The notes: a model not told the origin generated them from the sequence alone. A DNA stretch of 55,647 nucleotides from Verrucomicrobia bacterium UBA1629 (GCA_002321305.1 DCMF01000136.1:1-55647); one strand, 5' to 3'. Counted from the stretch's first letter, positions 8,258 through 17,169 are shown. Made by a program: numbers and translations.

Positions 8258-10075
8258 TCACTTCCCCTCGATCTGCCGCACCTTGTGGCTGATCGCGTCT
8301 GCCGCGCCGTCCGCCGGGCCCTTGAGGATGAGCTTGAGGAAGAAGAGCGTCGCGAGCATGAGCGCGACCGCCAGCGGCAGCGCGATCCACGCCGAGCCGA
8401 CGAACGGCGCGGCGATGTAGGCGACGAACGAGACAGCCGCGACCGTGAGCGCGTACGGCAGCTGCGTGTTCACGTGGACGATGTGGTTGCACTGCGCGCC
8501 CGCCGAGGCCATGATCGTCGTGTCGGAGATCGGCGAGCAGTGGTCGCCGCACACAGCGCCCGCCATGCAGGCCGAGACCGCGATGATCGTCATCGAGCTG
8601 CCGGGGATCGCCGCGAGGACGATCGGGATGAGGATGCCGAACGTGCCCCAGCTCGTGCCCGTCGAGAACGCGAGGATGAGCGCGATCACGAAGATGATCG
8701 CCGGCAGGAAGTTCCAGAGGCCCGCCGCCGGCCCGTTGATGAGGTCGGAGATGAACACCTTCGCGCCGAGCGCGTCCGTCATGCCCTTCAGCGTCCACGC
8801 GCAGCAGAGGATCATGATCGCCGGCACCATCGCCTTGAAGCCCTCCGGGAAGCCGTCCATGCAGTCGCGGAACGAGATGACGCGGCGGCAGACGTAGAAG
8901 ACGACCGCGAAGACGAGCGCGACGATCGAGCCGAGCGTGAGGCCGACCGAGGCATCGGAGTTCGAGAACGCGACGACGAAGTTGCGGTGCGCCTCGCCCT
9001 CGGCGAAGAAGCCGCCCGAGTAGATCATGCCGACGACGCACGCGGCGATCAGCACGAGGACGGGAATCACGAGGTCGATGACGCGGCCCCGGTCGTTCTT
9101 CGTGAGGACTTCCGTCGCCTGCTCCAGCGCGCCGAGGTCGGGCTTGCCGGCCGCGACGTCCGCCTCCTGGCGGCGCATCGGGCCGAAGTCGAACTTCATG
9201 AGCGCGAGCGCGAACATCGTGACGATCGTCAGGATCGCGTAGAAGTTGTAGGGGATCGCGGCGATGAAGAGCGAGAAGCCGCTTTCCGCGCCCGCGCCCT
9301 TCGCGAAGCCGGCGACCGCCGCCGCCCAGCTGGAGATCGGCGCGATGATGCAGATCGGCGCGGCCGTCGCGTCGATGAGGTAGGCGAGCTTCGCGGCCGA
9401 GACCTTCTTCGCCTTCGTGACCGGGTGCATGACCGAGCCGACCGTCAGGCAGTTGAAGTAGTCGTCGACGAAGATGAGCATGCCGAGGATGATCGTCGCG
9501 ACCTGTGCGCCGACGCGGCTCTTGATGTGCGTCTGCGCCCAGCGGCCGAACGCCGCCGAGGCCCCCGTCTTGTTCATCATCGCGACGAGCGCGCCGAGGA
9601 GGACGAGGAAGATCAGGATGCCGACGTTGTAGGCGTCGGCGACCTTCGCGATGAAGCCCGCCTGCACGACGTGCGTGAGCGTCGTCTCGAGCATCCCGAA
9701 GAAGCCGTCGGCCTTCATCGCGTAGAGGACGCCGCCCGAGACGATGCCGAGGAAGAGCGACGAGTAGACCTCCTTCGTGACGAGCGCCAGCACGATCGCG
9801 AGGAGCGGCGGGAAGATCGCCCACCACGTGCCGAACAGCGGTTCGGCCTGGCGCACCGTCGCGAGCGCGGCGGCCTCGTGCGCCTTGAAGTCCCTGTCGG
9901 CCTGCACGTTGTCGGCATACGCCTCGACGTAGGCCTTCGCGTCCTCGACCTTCGCGAGCGCGTAGGTCTTGGCGGACTCTCCCTCGCCGACGACAATCTT
10001 GTTTTCTTCGGCGGCCCAGAGGCCGCCGCACAGGGCGACGAGCGCCGCACAGCAGAGGATTCTACTCTTTTTCAT
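8258..10075 (-). CDS. NhaC-family Na+/H+ antiporter with signal peptide and N-terminal extension
   Basis: A 605-residue multi-span membrane protein. The core matches the NhaC antiporter family: repeated hydrophobic helices, 'FVDDYFNCLTVGSVMHPVT' near residue 200, 'STGTSWGTFGILIPIVLA' near 475 and 'GDHCSPISDTTIMASAGAQC' near 515. The last two carry polar residues typical of the ion-binding half-helices. An unusual N-terminus precedes the first core helix. It is a cleavable-looking signal (MKKSRILCCAALVALCGGLWAA) followed by about 50 charged residues that may lie outside the inner membrane. A TATAAT box on the minus strand (10086-10091) lies 10 nt from the ATG. The role is sodium/proton exchange, or sodium-coupled uptake of an organic acid. 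Confidence 0.88.
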   Translation of the reverse strand: MKKSRILCCAALVALCGGLWAAEENKIVVGEGESAKTYALAKVEDAKAYVEAYADNVQADRDFKAHEAAALATVRQAEPLFGTWWAIFPPLLAIVLALVTKEVYSSLFLGIVSGGVLYAMKADGFFGMLETTLTHVVQAGFIAKVADAYNVGILIFLVLLGALVAMMNKTGASAAFGRWAQTHIKSRVGAQVATIILGMLIFVDDYFNCLTVGSVMHPVTKAKKVSAAKLAYLIDATAAPICIIAPISSWAAAVAGFAKGAGAESGFSLFIAAIPYNFYAILTIVTMFALALMKFDFGPMRRQEADVAAGKPDLGALEQATEVLTKNDRGRVIDLVIPVLVLIAACVVGMIYSGGFFAEGEAHRNFVVAFSNSDASVGLTLGSIVALVFAVVFYVCRRVISFRDCMDGFPEGFKAMVPAIMILCCAWTLKGMTDALGAKVFISDLINGPAAGLWNFLPAIIFVIALILAFSTGTSWGTFGILIPIVLAAIPGSSMTIIAVSACMAGAVCGDHCSPISDTTIMASAGAQCNHIVHVNTQLPYALTVAAVSFVAYIAAPFVGSAWIALPLAVALMLATLFFLKLILKGPADGAADAISHKVRQIEGK

Positions 10076-10085
10076 AAGTCCGCGT

Positions 10086-10091
10086 ATTATA
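10086..10091 (-). promoter_or_regulatory. -10 box of the NhaC-type antiporter gene
   Basis: TATAAT followed by ACGCG on the minus strand, 10 nt from the ATG at 10075. The predicted leader is only a few nucleotides long. No strong -35 is visible. Confidence 0.5.
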
Positions 10092-10138
10092 GCAAAAACG
10101 CGCGTGTGCGTAATTCACCGCGCGCTGCGTCCAGTCCA

Positions 10139-11452
10139 TCACTTCTCCGGCGTGAGGAAATTCACCTTCCGGATCTCGGCGCGGGGGAAGGTCTGCGTGA
10201 TGCCGAGCGAGACCTCGACGACGATCGCCTCCGGCGAGTTCGAGACGAGCACGCCCCGGTACGTCCCGCGCGCCGTCACGATCTCGATGTCCGGCGTGAA
10301 GATCCGCCGCAGGCGGATGCGGTGCTGGCCCGTCTTCTGGTTCTGCACCGTCGGATGCCGCACCGCGTCCGCATAGCCGTCCTTCGTGACGACGAGGCGG
10401 TGTTCGCCCTCCAGCACGCTGTCGATGACGAACGGGTCGCTGAAGTCGGCGTTCGGGTCCTTCGCCTTCGTGACGCCGACGACGCGCCCGTCAAGCGACA
10501 GCTGCGCGCCGACCGGCGACGTGCAGACCTCCAGCCGCCCCATGACGTTCGAGAGGCGGAACTCCTCGGCCGCCGACGCGCCGTTTTCAAGCGTCACCGT
10601 CCGCGTCAGTGTGCCAAAGCCGTCCATCTCGGCGCGCACCACGTAGGCGCCCGGCTTGAGGCCCGCGAGCGAGACCGGCGCCTTGCCCTCGAACCGCTCG
10701 TTCACGTAGATGCGCGCGCCCTCCGGGACGGACGCGAGGTGCAGCGTGCCCGGCAGACCCTTCAGCACGACCGGGAGCGTCTGCTCGTCGCCCGCGTTCA
10801 CCGCGAGCTCGCGCACGGCGTCCTCGAAGCCGTCGAGGTGAAACTTCACGATCGCGCGCCCCTTCGGCACGCCCGTCACCTTCAGCGGCGCGCGTCCGCG
10901 CGGAATCCCGTTCACCGTGACCTCCGCGCCCGCCGGCTCGCTGATGACGTCGATCGTGCCGGACGCGAGCACGAGCCTCTCCTCGCGCACGAGCGGCTTG
11001 CGGCCCTCGAACTTGACGGAGATCACCTGGTCCTGGTAGCCTGCCTTGCGCAGGCGGACGCTGTGCACCTCGCGCGTGGAGAGGTGCGTGACGAGGCGCG
11101 GCGTCTGCCCGACCGACACGCCGTCGATCTGGATGTCGCAGCCCGCCGGCTCGGTCTTCAGCAAGAGAAGCCCCTTCTGCTCCTTCAGCACCGTGTTCCG
11201 CTCGACGAACGGCCCTTCGCGCGTGTCGAAGAAGCGGTTGGACTCCTCGAAGCCCGCGCAGCGGAACTTCACGTGGTGCTTGCCGGGCGCCAGGTCGTAG
11301 AGCATGATCGGCGTCACGCCGCGATCCTTGCCGTCGACGATGACGGTCGCCCCCGACGGGTTGGTCGTCAGGCTCACGCGACACGGCGCCTGCGGATCCG
11401 CTGCAAAGGCGGACGCCGCCAGCAAAAACGCTGCACAGAAAAATCTCATCAC
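10139..11452 (-). CDS. PEGA-domain repeat protein
   Basis: A 437-residue exported protein. The N-terminal signal is MMRFFCAAFLLAASAFA. At least four PEGA-type beta repeats follow. They can be recognised by 'TTNPSGATVIVDGKDRGVTP', 'TEPAGCDIQIDGVSVGQTP', 'SEPAGAEVTVNGIPRGRAP', 'SVPEGARIYVNERFEGKAP' and 'TSPVGAQLSLDGRVVGVTK', each ending in a 'PGKHHVKF..GFE' type strand. PEGA repeats usually act as extracytoplasmic binding or scaffolding modules. The C-terminal 60 residues (DIEIVTARGTYRGVLVSNSP) form a separate small beta domain. It overlaps the FHA gene by 4 bp (ATGA), so it is the last gene of the tadC-FHA-PEGA unit. Confidence 0.88.
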   Translation of the reverse strand: MMRFFCAAFLLAASAFAADPQAPCRVSLTTNPSGATVIVDGKDRGVTPIMLYDLAPGKHHVKFRCAGFEESNRFFDTREGPFVERNTVLKEQKGLLLLKTEPAGCDIQIDGVSVGQTPRLVTHLSTREVHSVRLRKAGYQDQVISVKFEGRKPLVREERLVLASGTIDVISEPAGAEVTVNGIPRGRAPLKVTGVPKGRAIVKFHLDGFEDAVRELAVNAGDEQTLPVVLKGLPGTLHLASVPEGARIYVNERFEGKAPVSLAGLKPGAYVVRAEMDGFGTLTRTVTLENGASAAEEFRLSNVMGRLEVCTSPVGAQLSLDGRVVGVTKAKDPNADFSDPFVIDSVLEGEHRLVVTKDGYADAVRHPTVQNQKTGQHRIRLRRIFTPDIEIVTARGTYRGVLVSNSPEAIVVEVSLGITQTFPRAEIRKVNFLTPEK

Positions 11453-12759
11453 TTGTCTCCTTTCATGCGCTTCTCGACGTCAATGAGCTTGGCCGCCGCC
11501 GCGCGGTTGCGGTCGTCGCCGCGATCCGGTATCAGCTCCAGCAGGACGGACAGCTCGCGCTGCGCCGTCTCCCACTGCCGCAGATTGATCGCGCGGTCGG
11601 CGAGGAACCGCTGGTTCGCATACCGCCGCTCCAGCTCGGCCTTCGCCGCCTCCAGCCCCTTGCGCGCGTCGTCGGCGCAGGCGGGCTTCGGGTTGACCGT
11701 CTCCAGGTAGAACAGCGCCTCCTCGTAGGCCTTCGCCGCGCCGAAGAGGTTGCCGTGCTGCACGTCGCGGTCCTCCCACTTCGCGCGACCGAGCGCGACC
11801 GCCTCCTCCGCGAGGGCGACCAGCTTCTCGCGCGAATACTGCAGCGCCCAGACGCCGAGCTGGTTCTTCGAGAACGTCTCCAGCTTCTCGCGCACCGCGC
11901 GGAACGCCTCCGGCTCCTGCGTGTTGACGATGCGGATCGTCCGCACGCGCGTCGAGTAGACGACCCGGAGCGTCCAGCTCTCGAGCGCGGGCGGGTCCGG
12001 CTCGACGCCCTCGTAGGCGCGGTCGATCTCGCGCAGCGCCTTGTAGGCGAGGATGTCGTTCAGCTCGGCCATCGCCTTCTCGTCCAGCTTCTGGCTCTTC
12101 GTGACGTGCCGGCTCTCGGCGGGCACGTTGTCGACGGACACCTTCAGCACACCGTCCGGCGAGAGCGTCATCTCGTAGCGGAAGATCTGGCTCTCGCTGG
12201 CCTCGACCTTCTCGTAGTAGACCTCCTTGACGACCGGCGTCTCGTCCTCCGGCACGGCCTGCACGCCCGCCGCCGCCGGCTCGCCCGGCGGCGCGACCAG
12301 CAGCACGTAGATCGCCGCCGCGCCGACGAGGATCGCCACCGCCCAGAGGATGTTCGCGAGCGGCGAGCGCCGCTTCGCGCGCGCGCCCGGCGCCGCCGCG
12401 ACCGTCTTCTCGCCGAGGCCGAGATCGACCGCGCCCGCCGGCGGCGTCGGCGCGCCCTCGCCGACCACGCGCAGGGTCGTCGTGCCGACGACGATGACGT
12501 CGCCGGGCTTCAGGTTCGCCGGCGCGTCGCCGAGCGGACGCCCGTTCAGGGTCGTGCCGTTCGCGCTCGCGAGATCCGTGAGGCGGATGCCGTCCTCGCC
12601 GACCGCCTCGAACAGGCAGTGGTTGCGCGAGAGCTCCTCGTCGGGGATGTGGATGTCGTTCGAGGACGAGCGCCCCAGGCGCAGGCCGCCCTGCGGGACG
12701 GCGAACCTCTTTCCGGCCAGCGTGCCGCTGGCGATTTCGATTTCGGGTCTTTCAGCCAT
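11449..12759 (-). CDS. FHA-domain membrane protein
   Basis: A 436-residue product starting at the ATG at 12759, with AAAGGA upstream. Residues 1-90 form a forkhead-associated domain: LRLGRSSSNDIHIPDEELSR then 'NHCLF' and 'LTDLASANGTTLNGRPL' give the GR, S, SRNH and NG pattern that binds phosphothreonine. After a linker comes one membrane helix (NILWAVAILVGAAAIYVLLV, near residues 130-150). An outer domain follows, including a helical region rich in AK..EEAL..LE. FHA proteins often couple Ser/Thr kinases to secretion or envelope machines. No kinase is present in the window. TGATG joins it to tadC and ATGA joins it to the PEGA gene. Confidence 0.88.
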   Translation of the reverse strand: MAERPEIEIASGTLAGKRFAVPQGGLRLGRSSSNDIHIPDEELSRNHCLFEAVGEDGIRLTDLASANGTTLNGRPLGDAPANLKPGDVIVVGTTTLRVVGEGAPTPPAGAVDLGLGEKTVAAAPGARAKRRSPLANILWAVAILVGAAAIYVLLVAPPGEPAAAGVQAVPEDETPVVKEVYYEKVEASESQIFRYEMTLSPDGVLKVSVDNVPAESRHVTKSQKLDEKAMAELNDILAYKALREIDRAYEGVEPDPPALESWTLRVVYSTRVRTIRIVNTQEPEAFRAVREKLETFSKNQLGVWALQYSREKLVALAEEAVALGRAKWEDRDVQHGNLFGAAKAYEEALFYLETVNPKPACADDARKGLEAAKAELERRYANQRFLADRAINLRQWETAQRELSVLLELIPDRGDDRNRAAAAKLIDVEKRMKGDK

Positions 12760-13559
12760 CAGAAGAATCCTTTCATGGCCTGGCTCAGGACAGGCCCGAG
12801 CAGGATGATGAACACGGCAGGAAAAATGCAGAGCATGAGCGGACCGAGCATCTTCACGGGGGCCTCGGCCGCCAGCCTCTCGGCGCGGTCGAACCGCCGC
12901 GAGCGGAGCTGTTCGGACTGGATGCGCAGGATCGCGCCGATGGAGACGCCCAGCTCGTCCGCCTGGATGAGCGCATAGGCGACGGACTTGAGGTCGCTCT
13001 GGCACACGCGCGCGGCCATGTTCCGCAGGGCCTCCTTGCGCGACGAACCGACCTGGATCTCCTTCGTCATCCGCAGTAGCTCCTCGTTGAGCGGATCGAG
13101 CCGCCGCGACTTGCAGTTGCGCTGGAGCGCGCTGATGAAGTCCATGCCCGCCTCGACCGAGAGCGTCAGCAGGTCGAGGACGAACGGCAGCGCCCGCTGG
13201 ATCGAGAGGTGGCGGCGCCGGCGCGCGCCGTAGAGCCAGAAGTCGGGGACGACCCAGCCGAGCATCAGCTGGAGGGCGACGAACTCCTCGCCCGACAGGA
13301 GCCCCTCGAAGCCCGCCTGCACGAGCAGGGCGTCGGCGCGCGCGACCGACGCGGCGAAGAGCGGACGCCGCACGAGGCCGAAGAAGTTCGGCGCGAACGG
13401 CAGCAGCGCGCGGAAGAGGAGCGGGATCGACCGCTCCTGCCGCCGCCCGTCCGCGAGCGTGACGTACGTGACCTCGCCGGCGACGGACGCGAGATACCAG
13501 GCGCATCCCGCCGCCGCGAGCGCCCACATCGCCATTGTCGCTAGAGAGAGGAGAGTCAC
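12759..13559 (-). CDS. tadC: TadC-like type II secretion system F-domain protein
   Basis: A 266-residue inner-membrane platform protein of the T2SF family, closest to TadC of tight-adherence pili. A helix lies at the N-terminus. The F domain opens at 'SIQRALPFVLDLLTLSVEAGMDFISAL' (near residue 125) and continues 'ADELGVSIGAILRIQSEQLRSRRFDRAERLA' near 200. It ends in a final helix (MLGPLMLCIFPAVFIILLGP). The GTG at 13559 gives the longest form, while an ATG at 13535 is equally plausible because neither has a clear ribosome site. The partner ATPase (TadA), TadB and pilins are not in the window. This is the 3' fragment of a tad locus, or an orphan unit. Confidence 0.83.
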   Translation of the reverse strand: MTLLSLATMAMWALAAAGCAWYLASVAGEVTYVTLADGRRQERSIPLLFRALLPFAPNFFGLVRRPLFAASVARADALLVQAGFEGLLSGEEFVALQLMLGWVVPDFWLYGARRRRHLSIQRALPFVLDLLTLSVEAGMDFISALQRNCKSRRLDPLNEELLRMTKEIQVGSSRKEALRNMAARVCQSDLKSVAYALIQADELGVSIGAILRIQSEQLRSRRFDRAERLAAEAPVKMLGPLMLCIFPAVFIILLGPVLSQAMKGFF

Positions 13560-13602
13560 GTGTGTTGAGAATTGAGAGGGGAGATCATGCCCTTTGTTGT
13601 TC

Positions 13603-15729
13603 TTACGTCACAGGCGTGCCGCCGCCGGCCGCCGACGTCGGCATCAGCACGCCGCCGTTCGCGCCCGGCGTGCCCGCGAAGAGGATCATGCCCTCCGAGA
13701 CGCCGACGGACATCTTGCGCGGCGCGAGGTTCGCGACGAAGACGACCTCCTTGCCGACCAGCGCCGCCGGATCGGGATACGCCTGCCGGATGCCGGAGAA
13801 GATCGTGCGTGTGCCGAGCGCCCCCGCGTCGAGAACGAACTTCAGGAGCTTCGCGCTCTTCGGCACGATCTCGCAGCTCTTGACGACGCCGATGCGCAGG
13901 TCGAGCTTCTCGAAGTCGGGGAACGCGATCTCAGGCTTCAAAGCAGGAACATCCTCACTCCTTCCCTCTTCCTTCTTTCCTCTTCCTTCCACACAAACTC
14001 CCTTGTTCTTGCTCGCGCGGCTCTCGTGCGCGACTTCGCCCGACTCGGCCGGCTTCACCGTCGCGGCGGCGACCATCGCCTCGACCTGCTTCGCGTCGAT
14101 GCGCGCGGCGAGGTACTCGTAGGCGCCGAGCGTCCGCCCCTCGGCCGTCTCGGCAATCGAGTTCCACGTCCAGCCGGCTTCGCCGAAGAGCGTCATCGCC
14201 TTCTCCGCGTAGGCCGGGAGAATCGGCTTCAGGTAGATCGCGAGGATGCGGAAGGCGTTCAGCGCCGCCGTCAGGGTGACGCGCGTCGCCTCGGCGTCGG
14301 TCTTCACCGTCTTCCACGGCTCCTTGCGGTCGAAATACTCGTTCGCCGCGTCCGCAAGACGGCAGACCTCGACGACGACCTGGTTGAAGCGGCGGTCTTC
14401 GTAGAACTGCGCAACCGTCTCGCTCGCCGCGCGCAGCTTCGCCAGCAGGGCCAGTTCCTCGTCATGGCCCGCCAGCGTCGCGAGGCGTCCGTCGAGTTTT
14501 TTCTGCAGCATCTGCGCCGACCGCGAGGCGATGTTCGTGATCTTGCCGACGAGATCGGAGTTGACGCGCTGGACGAAGTCCGTAAGGTTCAGGTCCATGT
14601 CGTCCGTCGTGCCGCCGAGCTTCGCCGCGTAGTAGTAGCGCAGCGCCTCCGGCGGCAGGTGGTCGAGGTACGTGCGCGCGTTCACGAACGTGCCCTTCGA
14701 CTTCGACATCTTCTCGCCGTTCACCGTGAGGAAGCCGTGCACGAAGACCTTGTCCGGCCCCCTGAAACCCGCCGCGTGCAGCATCCCCGGCCAGAACAGG
14801 CAGTGGAAGCGGATGATGTCCTTGCCGATGAAGTGGTAGAGTTCAGGGTGAGAAGTGAGAGGTGAGAGGTGAGAGGTGGGGTTGGTGGCAGTCGGCCACC
14901 AGTCTTCGAGGTTCTGGCCGTTCTTCGCGCACCAGTTCTTGAGCGACGCGATGTACCCGATCGGCGCATCGACCCAGACGTAGAAGAACTTGTCCCTGTA
15001 GCCGGGGATCTCGAAGCCGAAGTACGGCGCATCACGCGAGATGCACCAGCCGCGCAGCGGCTCCTTGAACCATTCGAGCAGCTTGTTCGAGACGTCGCTC
15101 GTCGTGTGGCCGGGAATCCACTTCTCCAGGTAGTCGTGCTGTGGCTCCAGCTCGAAGTAGAGGTGTTCGGAGTCGCGGACGACCGGCGTGCCGCCGCACG
15201 TCGTGCAGACCGGCGCGCCAAGCTCCTCCGCGCCATAGGTCGAGCCGCACTTGTCGCAGCTGTCGCCGTACTGGCCCGCCGCGCCGCACTTCGGACACGC
15301 GCCCTTCACGAAGCGGTCCGGCAGGAACATCTGGCAATGCTCGCAGTAGAGCTGGGGCGTCGTCTTCTTCGTGATGAAGCCCTGCCTCTCGGCGGCGAGG
15401 TAGATCTGCTCGGAGAGCGCCTTGTTCTCCGGCGAGTTCGTCGAGTAGTAGTTGTCGAACGCGATCTGGAAGTCAGTGAAGTCCTTCAGGTGCAGGGCGT
15501 GCGAGCGCGCGATCAGGTCTTCGGGCGTGATGCCCTCCTTCCGCGCGCGGATCATGATGGGCGTGCCGTGCGTGTCGTCCGCACAGATGTAGACGCAGTC
15601 GTTCCCGCGCAGCTTCTGGAACCGGACCCAGAAGTCGGTCTGGATGTACTCGACCAGGTGGCCGAGGTGGATGTCCCCGTTCGCATACGGGAGGGCGCTC
15701 GTGACGACGATTCTTCTCTTGTTGCTCAT
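13603..15729 (-). CDS. metG: methionyl-tRNA synthetase with two in-frame low-complexity insertions
   Basis: A 708-residue class I synthetase that charges methionine onto tRNA. The HIGH motif is HLGH in LPYANGDIHLGHLVEY (residues 13-28). A double zinc-knuckle region has CEHC, CPKC, CDKC and CTTC. The KMSKS loop is GEKMSKSKGTF. The C-terminal EMAPII-like tRNA-binding domain starts at 'FEKLDLRIGVVKSCEI'. Two segments look foreign. One is TSHLSPLTSHP, encoded by TCTCACC heptads at 14846-14880, just before 'ELYHFIGKDI'. The other is a Lys/Glu/Arg-rich linker encoded by CTTCCCT-like DNA at about 13936-14010. The frame stays open through both. The gene is probably essential and functional. Confidence 0.96.
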   Translation of the reverse strand: MSNKRRIVVTSALPYANGDIHLGHLVEYIQTDFWVRFQKLRGNDCVYICADDTHGTPIMIRARKEGITPEDLIARSHALHLKDFTDFQIAFDNYYSTNSPENKALSEQIYLAAERQGFITKKTTPQLYCEHCQMFLPDRFVKGACPKCGAAGQYGDSCDKCGSTYGAEELGAPVCTTCGGTPVVRDSEHLYFELEPQHDYLEKWIPGHTTSDVSNKLLEWFKEPLRGWCISRDAPYFGFEIPGYRDKFFYVWVDAPIGYIASLKNWCAKNGQNLEDWWPTATNPTSHLSPLTSHPELYHFIGKDIIRFHCLFWPGMLHAAGFRGPDKVFVHGFLTVNGEKMSKSKGTFVNARTYLDHLPPEALRYYYAAKLGGTTDDMDLNLTDFVQRVNSDLVGKITNIASRSAQMLQKKLDGRLATLAGHDEELALLAKLRAASETVAQFYEDRRFNQVVVEVCRLADAANEYFDRKEPWKTVKTDAEATRVTLTAALNAFRILAIYLKPILPAYAEKAMTLFGEAGWTWNSIAETAEGRTLGAYEYLAARIDAKQVEAMVAAATVKPAESGEVAHESRASKNKGVCVEGRGKKEEGRSEDVPALKPEIAFPDFEKLDLRIGVVKSCEIVPKSAKLLKFVLDAGALGTRTIFSGIRQAYPDPAALVGKEVVFVANLAPRKMSVGVSEGMILFAGTPGANGGVLMPTSAAGGGTPVT
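14846..14880 (-). repeat. TCTCACC heptanucleotide repeats inside metG
   Basis: Four to five 7-bp units (TCTCACC/TCTCACT on the coding strand) lie within the catalytic-core coding sequence. The same unit makes up both arms of the intergenic array at 32188-32363. Seven base pairs times three gives a 7-residue peptide period (SHLSPLT). Confidence 0.85.
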
Positions 15730-15741
15730 TGTGGACGCGCC

Positions 15742-17169
15742 CTATTTCTTGCCCTTCTTGATGACGGGAATCTGCGCGGCGGCGACGGACTGGCCGAGGC
15801 GGCGCGCCTTCTCGTCGGGCATGAAGATGTCGATCTTCTCGTCCCATTCGGGGTAGACGTCCTTCAGCAGCGCCTTCGCCGTCTCGAGGATGATCTCGCC
15901 GCCGAGGCCGGAGGTCACGCGGCCGAGGATCATCATGTTCTCGTAGTCGTAGAACTCGTTGTACCACGGAATCGCGTGCGCGAGGAAGCGTCCGACCTGG
16001 ACGTAGACCTTGAGGGCCTTCGCGTCGCCCTTCTCCATCGCGGCCTGCACGACCTTGAGGCGTTCCGGCAGCTTCATCGCCTTCGGGAACCTGAAGCCCT
16101 GCTTTTCGGCGAGTCCGTTGACGGCCTGTTGCGAAAACGCCATCGCGCCGACGCCCGCATCGCCCGACCACTCGTCCTTCGGCGCGCACGGGTTGAAGTC
16201 GACCGGCGCGAACGCGAGCTCGCTGATACGCCCCGTCATCGCGCCCTTCGGATCGACGTAGCCGACAGCCTCCGACGAGCCCATCGCGACGCCGAGGATG
16301 CCCTTCCGGCCCGTCGTGATCATGCCGGCGAGCGCAGTCACGTCGCCGTCGTTGTAGACCGCGAACGGCACACCCCAGTCCTTCTCGATGCGGAAGAACA
16401 GGTTCTGCGCCTCCGGGAACTTCTTCGGGCTCTTCTCCTTGACCGCGCGCAGGAGAGAGGAGATGCCGAGCTTCTGGCCGACGAGGACGCCGGCCGTCGA
16501 GCCGCCGATCGCATCGACGCGCGGCAGCGACGCGGCCGCCTCCTTGAGGCCGTTCGTCAGCATCGTGTAGTGGTATTCGGAATCGGCGCTGTTGCGCGGA
16601 TCCCACGGGAACTCCTTCGAGAAGACGACCTTGCCCCTGTTGAGCGCGGAGATCTTGAAGTCGGACGCGCCGAGGTCGAAGCCGATGCGGCAGCCGTCCG
16701 CCACCGTCTTGACGACGGACGTCTTCTCTTGGAACTCTGGCATCTTCGCGAGCGGCACGATGACGGCCTCGACGGGACGCCCGTAGATGGAGGTGAAGAA
16801 GTCGTAGTCGAACGCACGCGCGCCCTTCTTCGTGTAGGCCTTCGCGACGGGCTTCACGACCGCGTCGGGTCCGGAGAGATAGAGCTTCCAGCCGCCAGCC
16901 GACCAGACGATGAACTTCGCGATGCGATCGACGACATATGAGACGAACCGCGTCGCCTGCGGGTCGAGCCGCTTCGGGATCGGCAGGTCATAGCGGAACA
17001 CCTTGCCGTCCTCGCGCTCCCAGGCGATGGCGACGACCTGGGCGTTCGCCTTCGAGTCGATGCCGTCGTAGATTTGCCAGAGCGCGCTCATCGGCGCCAG
17101 AAACGCAGAGTGGTCGCACGTGCAACCGCCCTCGCCACCGCAATGCTTCTTGCCACAGGAACAGGCCAT
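15742..17169 (-). CDS. ROK-family sugar-kinase-like protein with Cys/His-rich N-terminus
   Basis: A 475-residue product starting at the ATG at 17169, with GGAGAAC as ribosome site. The ASKHA/ROK phosphate-1 motif is 'IGFDLGASDFKISAL' near residue 165. The hinge glycine motif appears as 'GILGVAMGSSEAVGYVD', and 'ILGRVTSGLGGEIILE' follows near residue 425. The N-terminal 15 residues (MACSCGKKHCGGEGGCTC) carry six cysteines and a histidine, a plausible metal site not usual in ROK kinases. About 130 residues before the first phosphate motif are also extra. Substrate unknown. The gene sits 13 bp upstream of metG, probably co-transcribed. Confidence 0.8.
   Translation of the reverse strand: MACSCGKKHCGGEGGCTCDHSAFLAPMSALWQIYDGIDSKANAQVVAIAWEREDGKVFRYDLPIPKRLDPQATRFVSYVVDRIAKFIVWSAGGWKLYLSGPDAVVKPVAKAYTKKGARAFDYDFFTSIYGRPVEAVIVPLAKMPEFQEKTSVVKTVADGCRIGFDLGASDFKISALNRGKVVFSKEFPWDPRNSADSEYHYTMLTNGLKEAAASLPRVDAIGGSTAGVLVGQKLGISSLLRAVKEKSPKKFPEAQNLFFRIEKDWGVPFAVYNDGDVTALAGMITTGRKGILGVAMGSSEAVGYVDPKGAMTGRISELAFAPVDFNPCAPKDEWSGDAGVGAMAFSQQAVNGLAEKQGFRFPKAMKLPERLKVVQAAMEKGDAKALKVYVQVGRFLAHAIPWYNEFYDYENMMILGRVTSGLGGEIILETAKALLKDVYPEWDEKIDIFMPDEKARRLGQSVAAAQIPVIKKGKK

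Noticed and set aside
7994..11710. A 1238-codon open frame on the plus strand
   Set aside because: It runs antisense to the antiporter and PEGA genes, is extremely Arg/Asp/Glu/His-rich as expected from GC-rich reverse frames, and starts inside repeat arrays. The minus-strand proteins have clear families.
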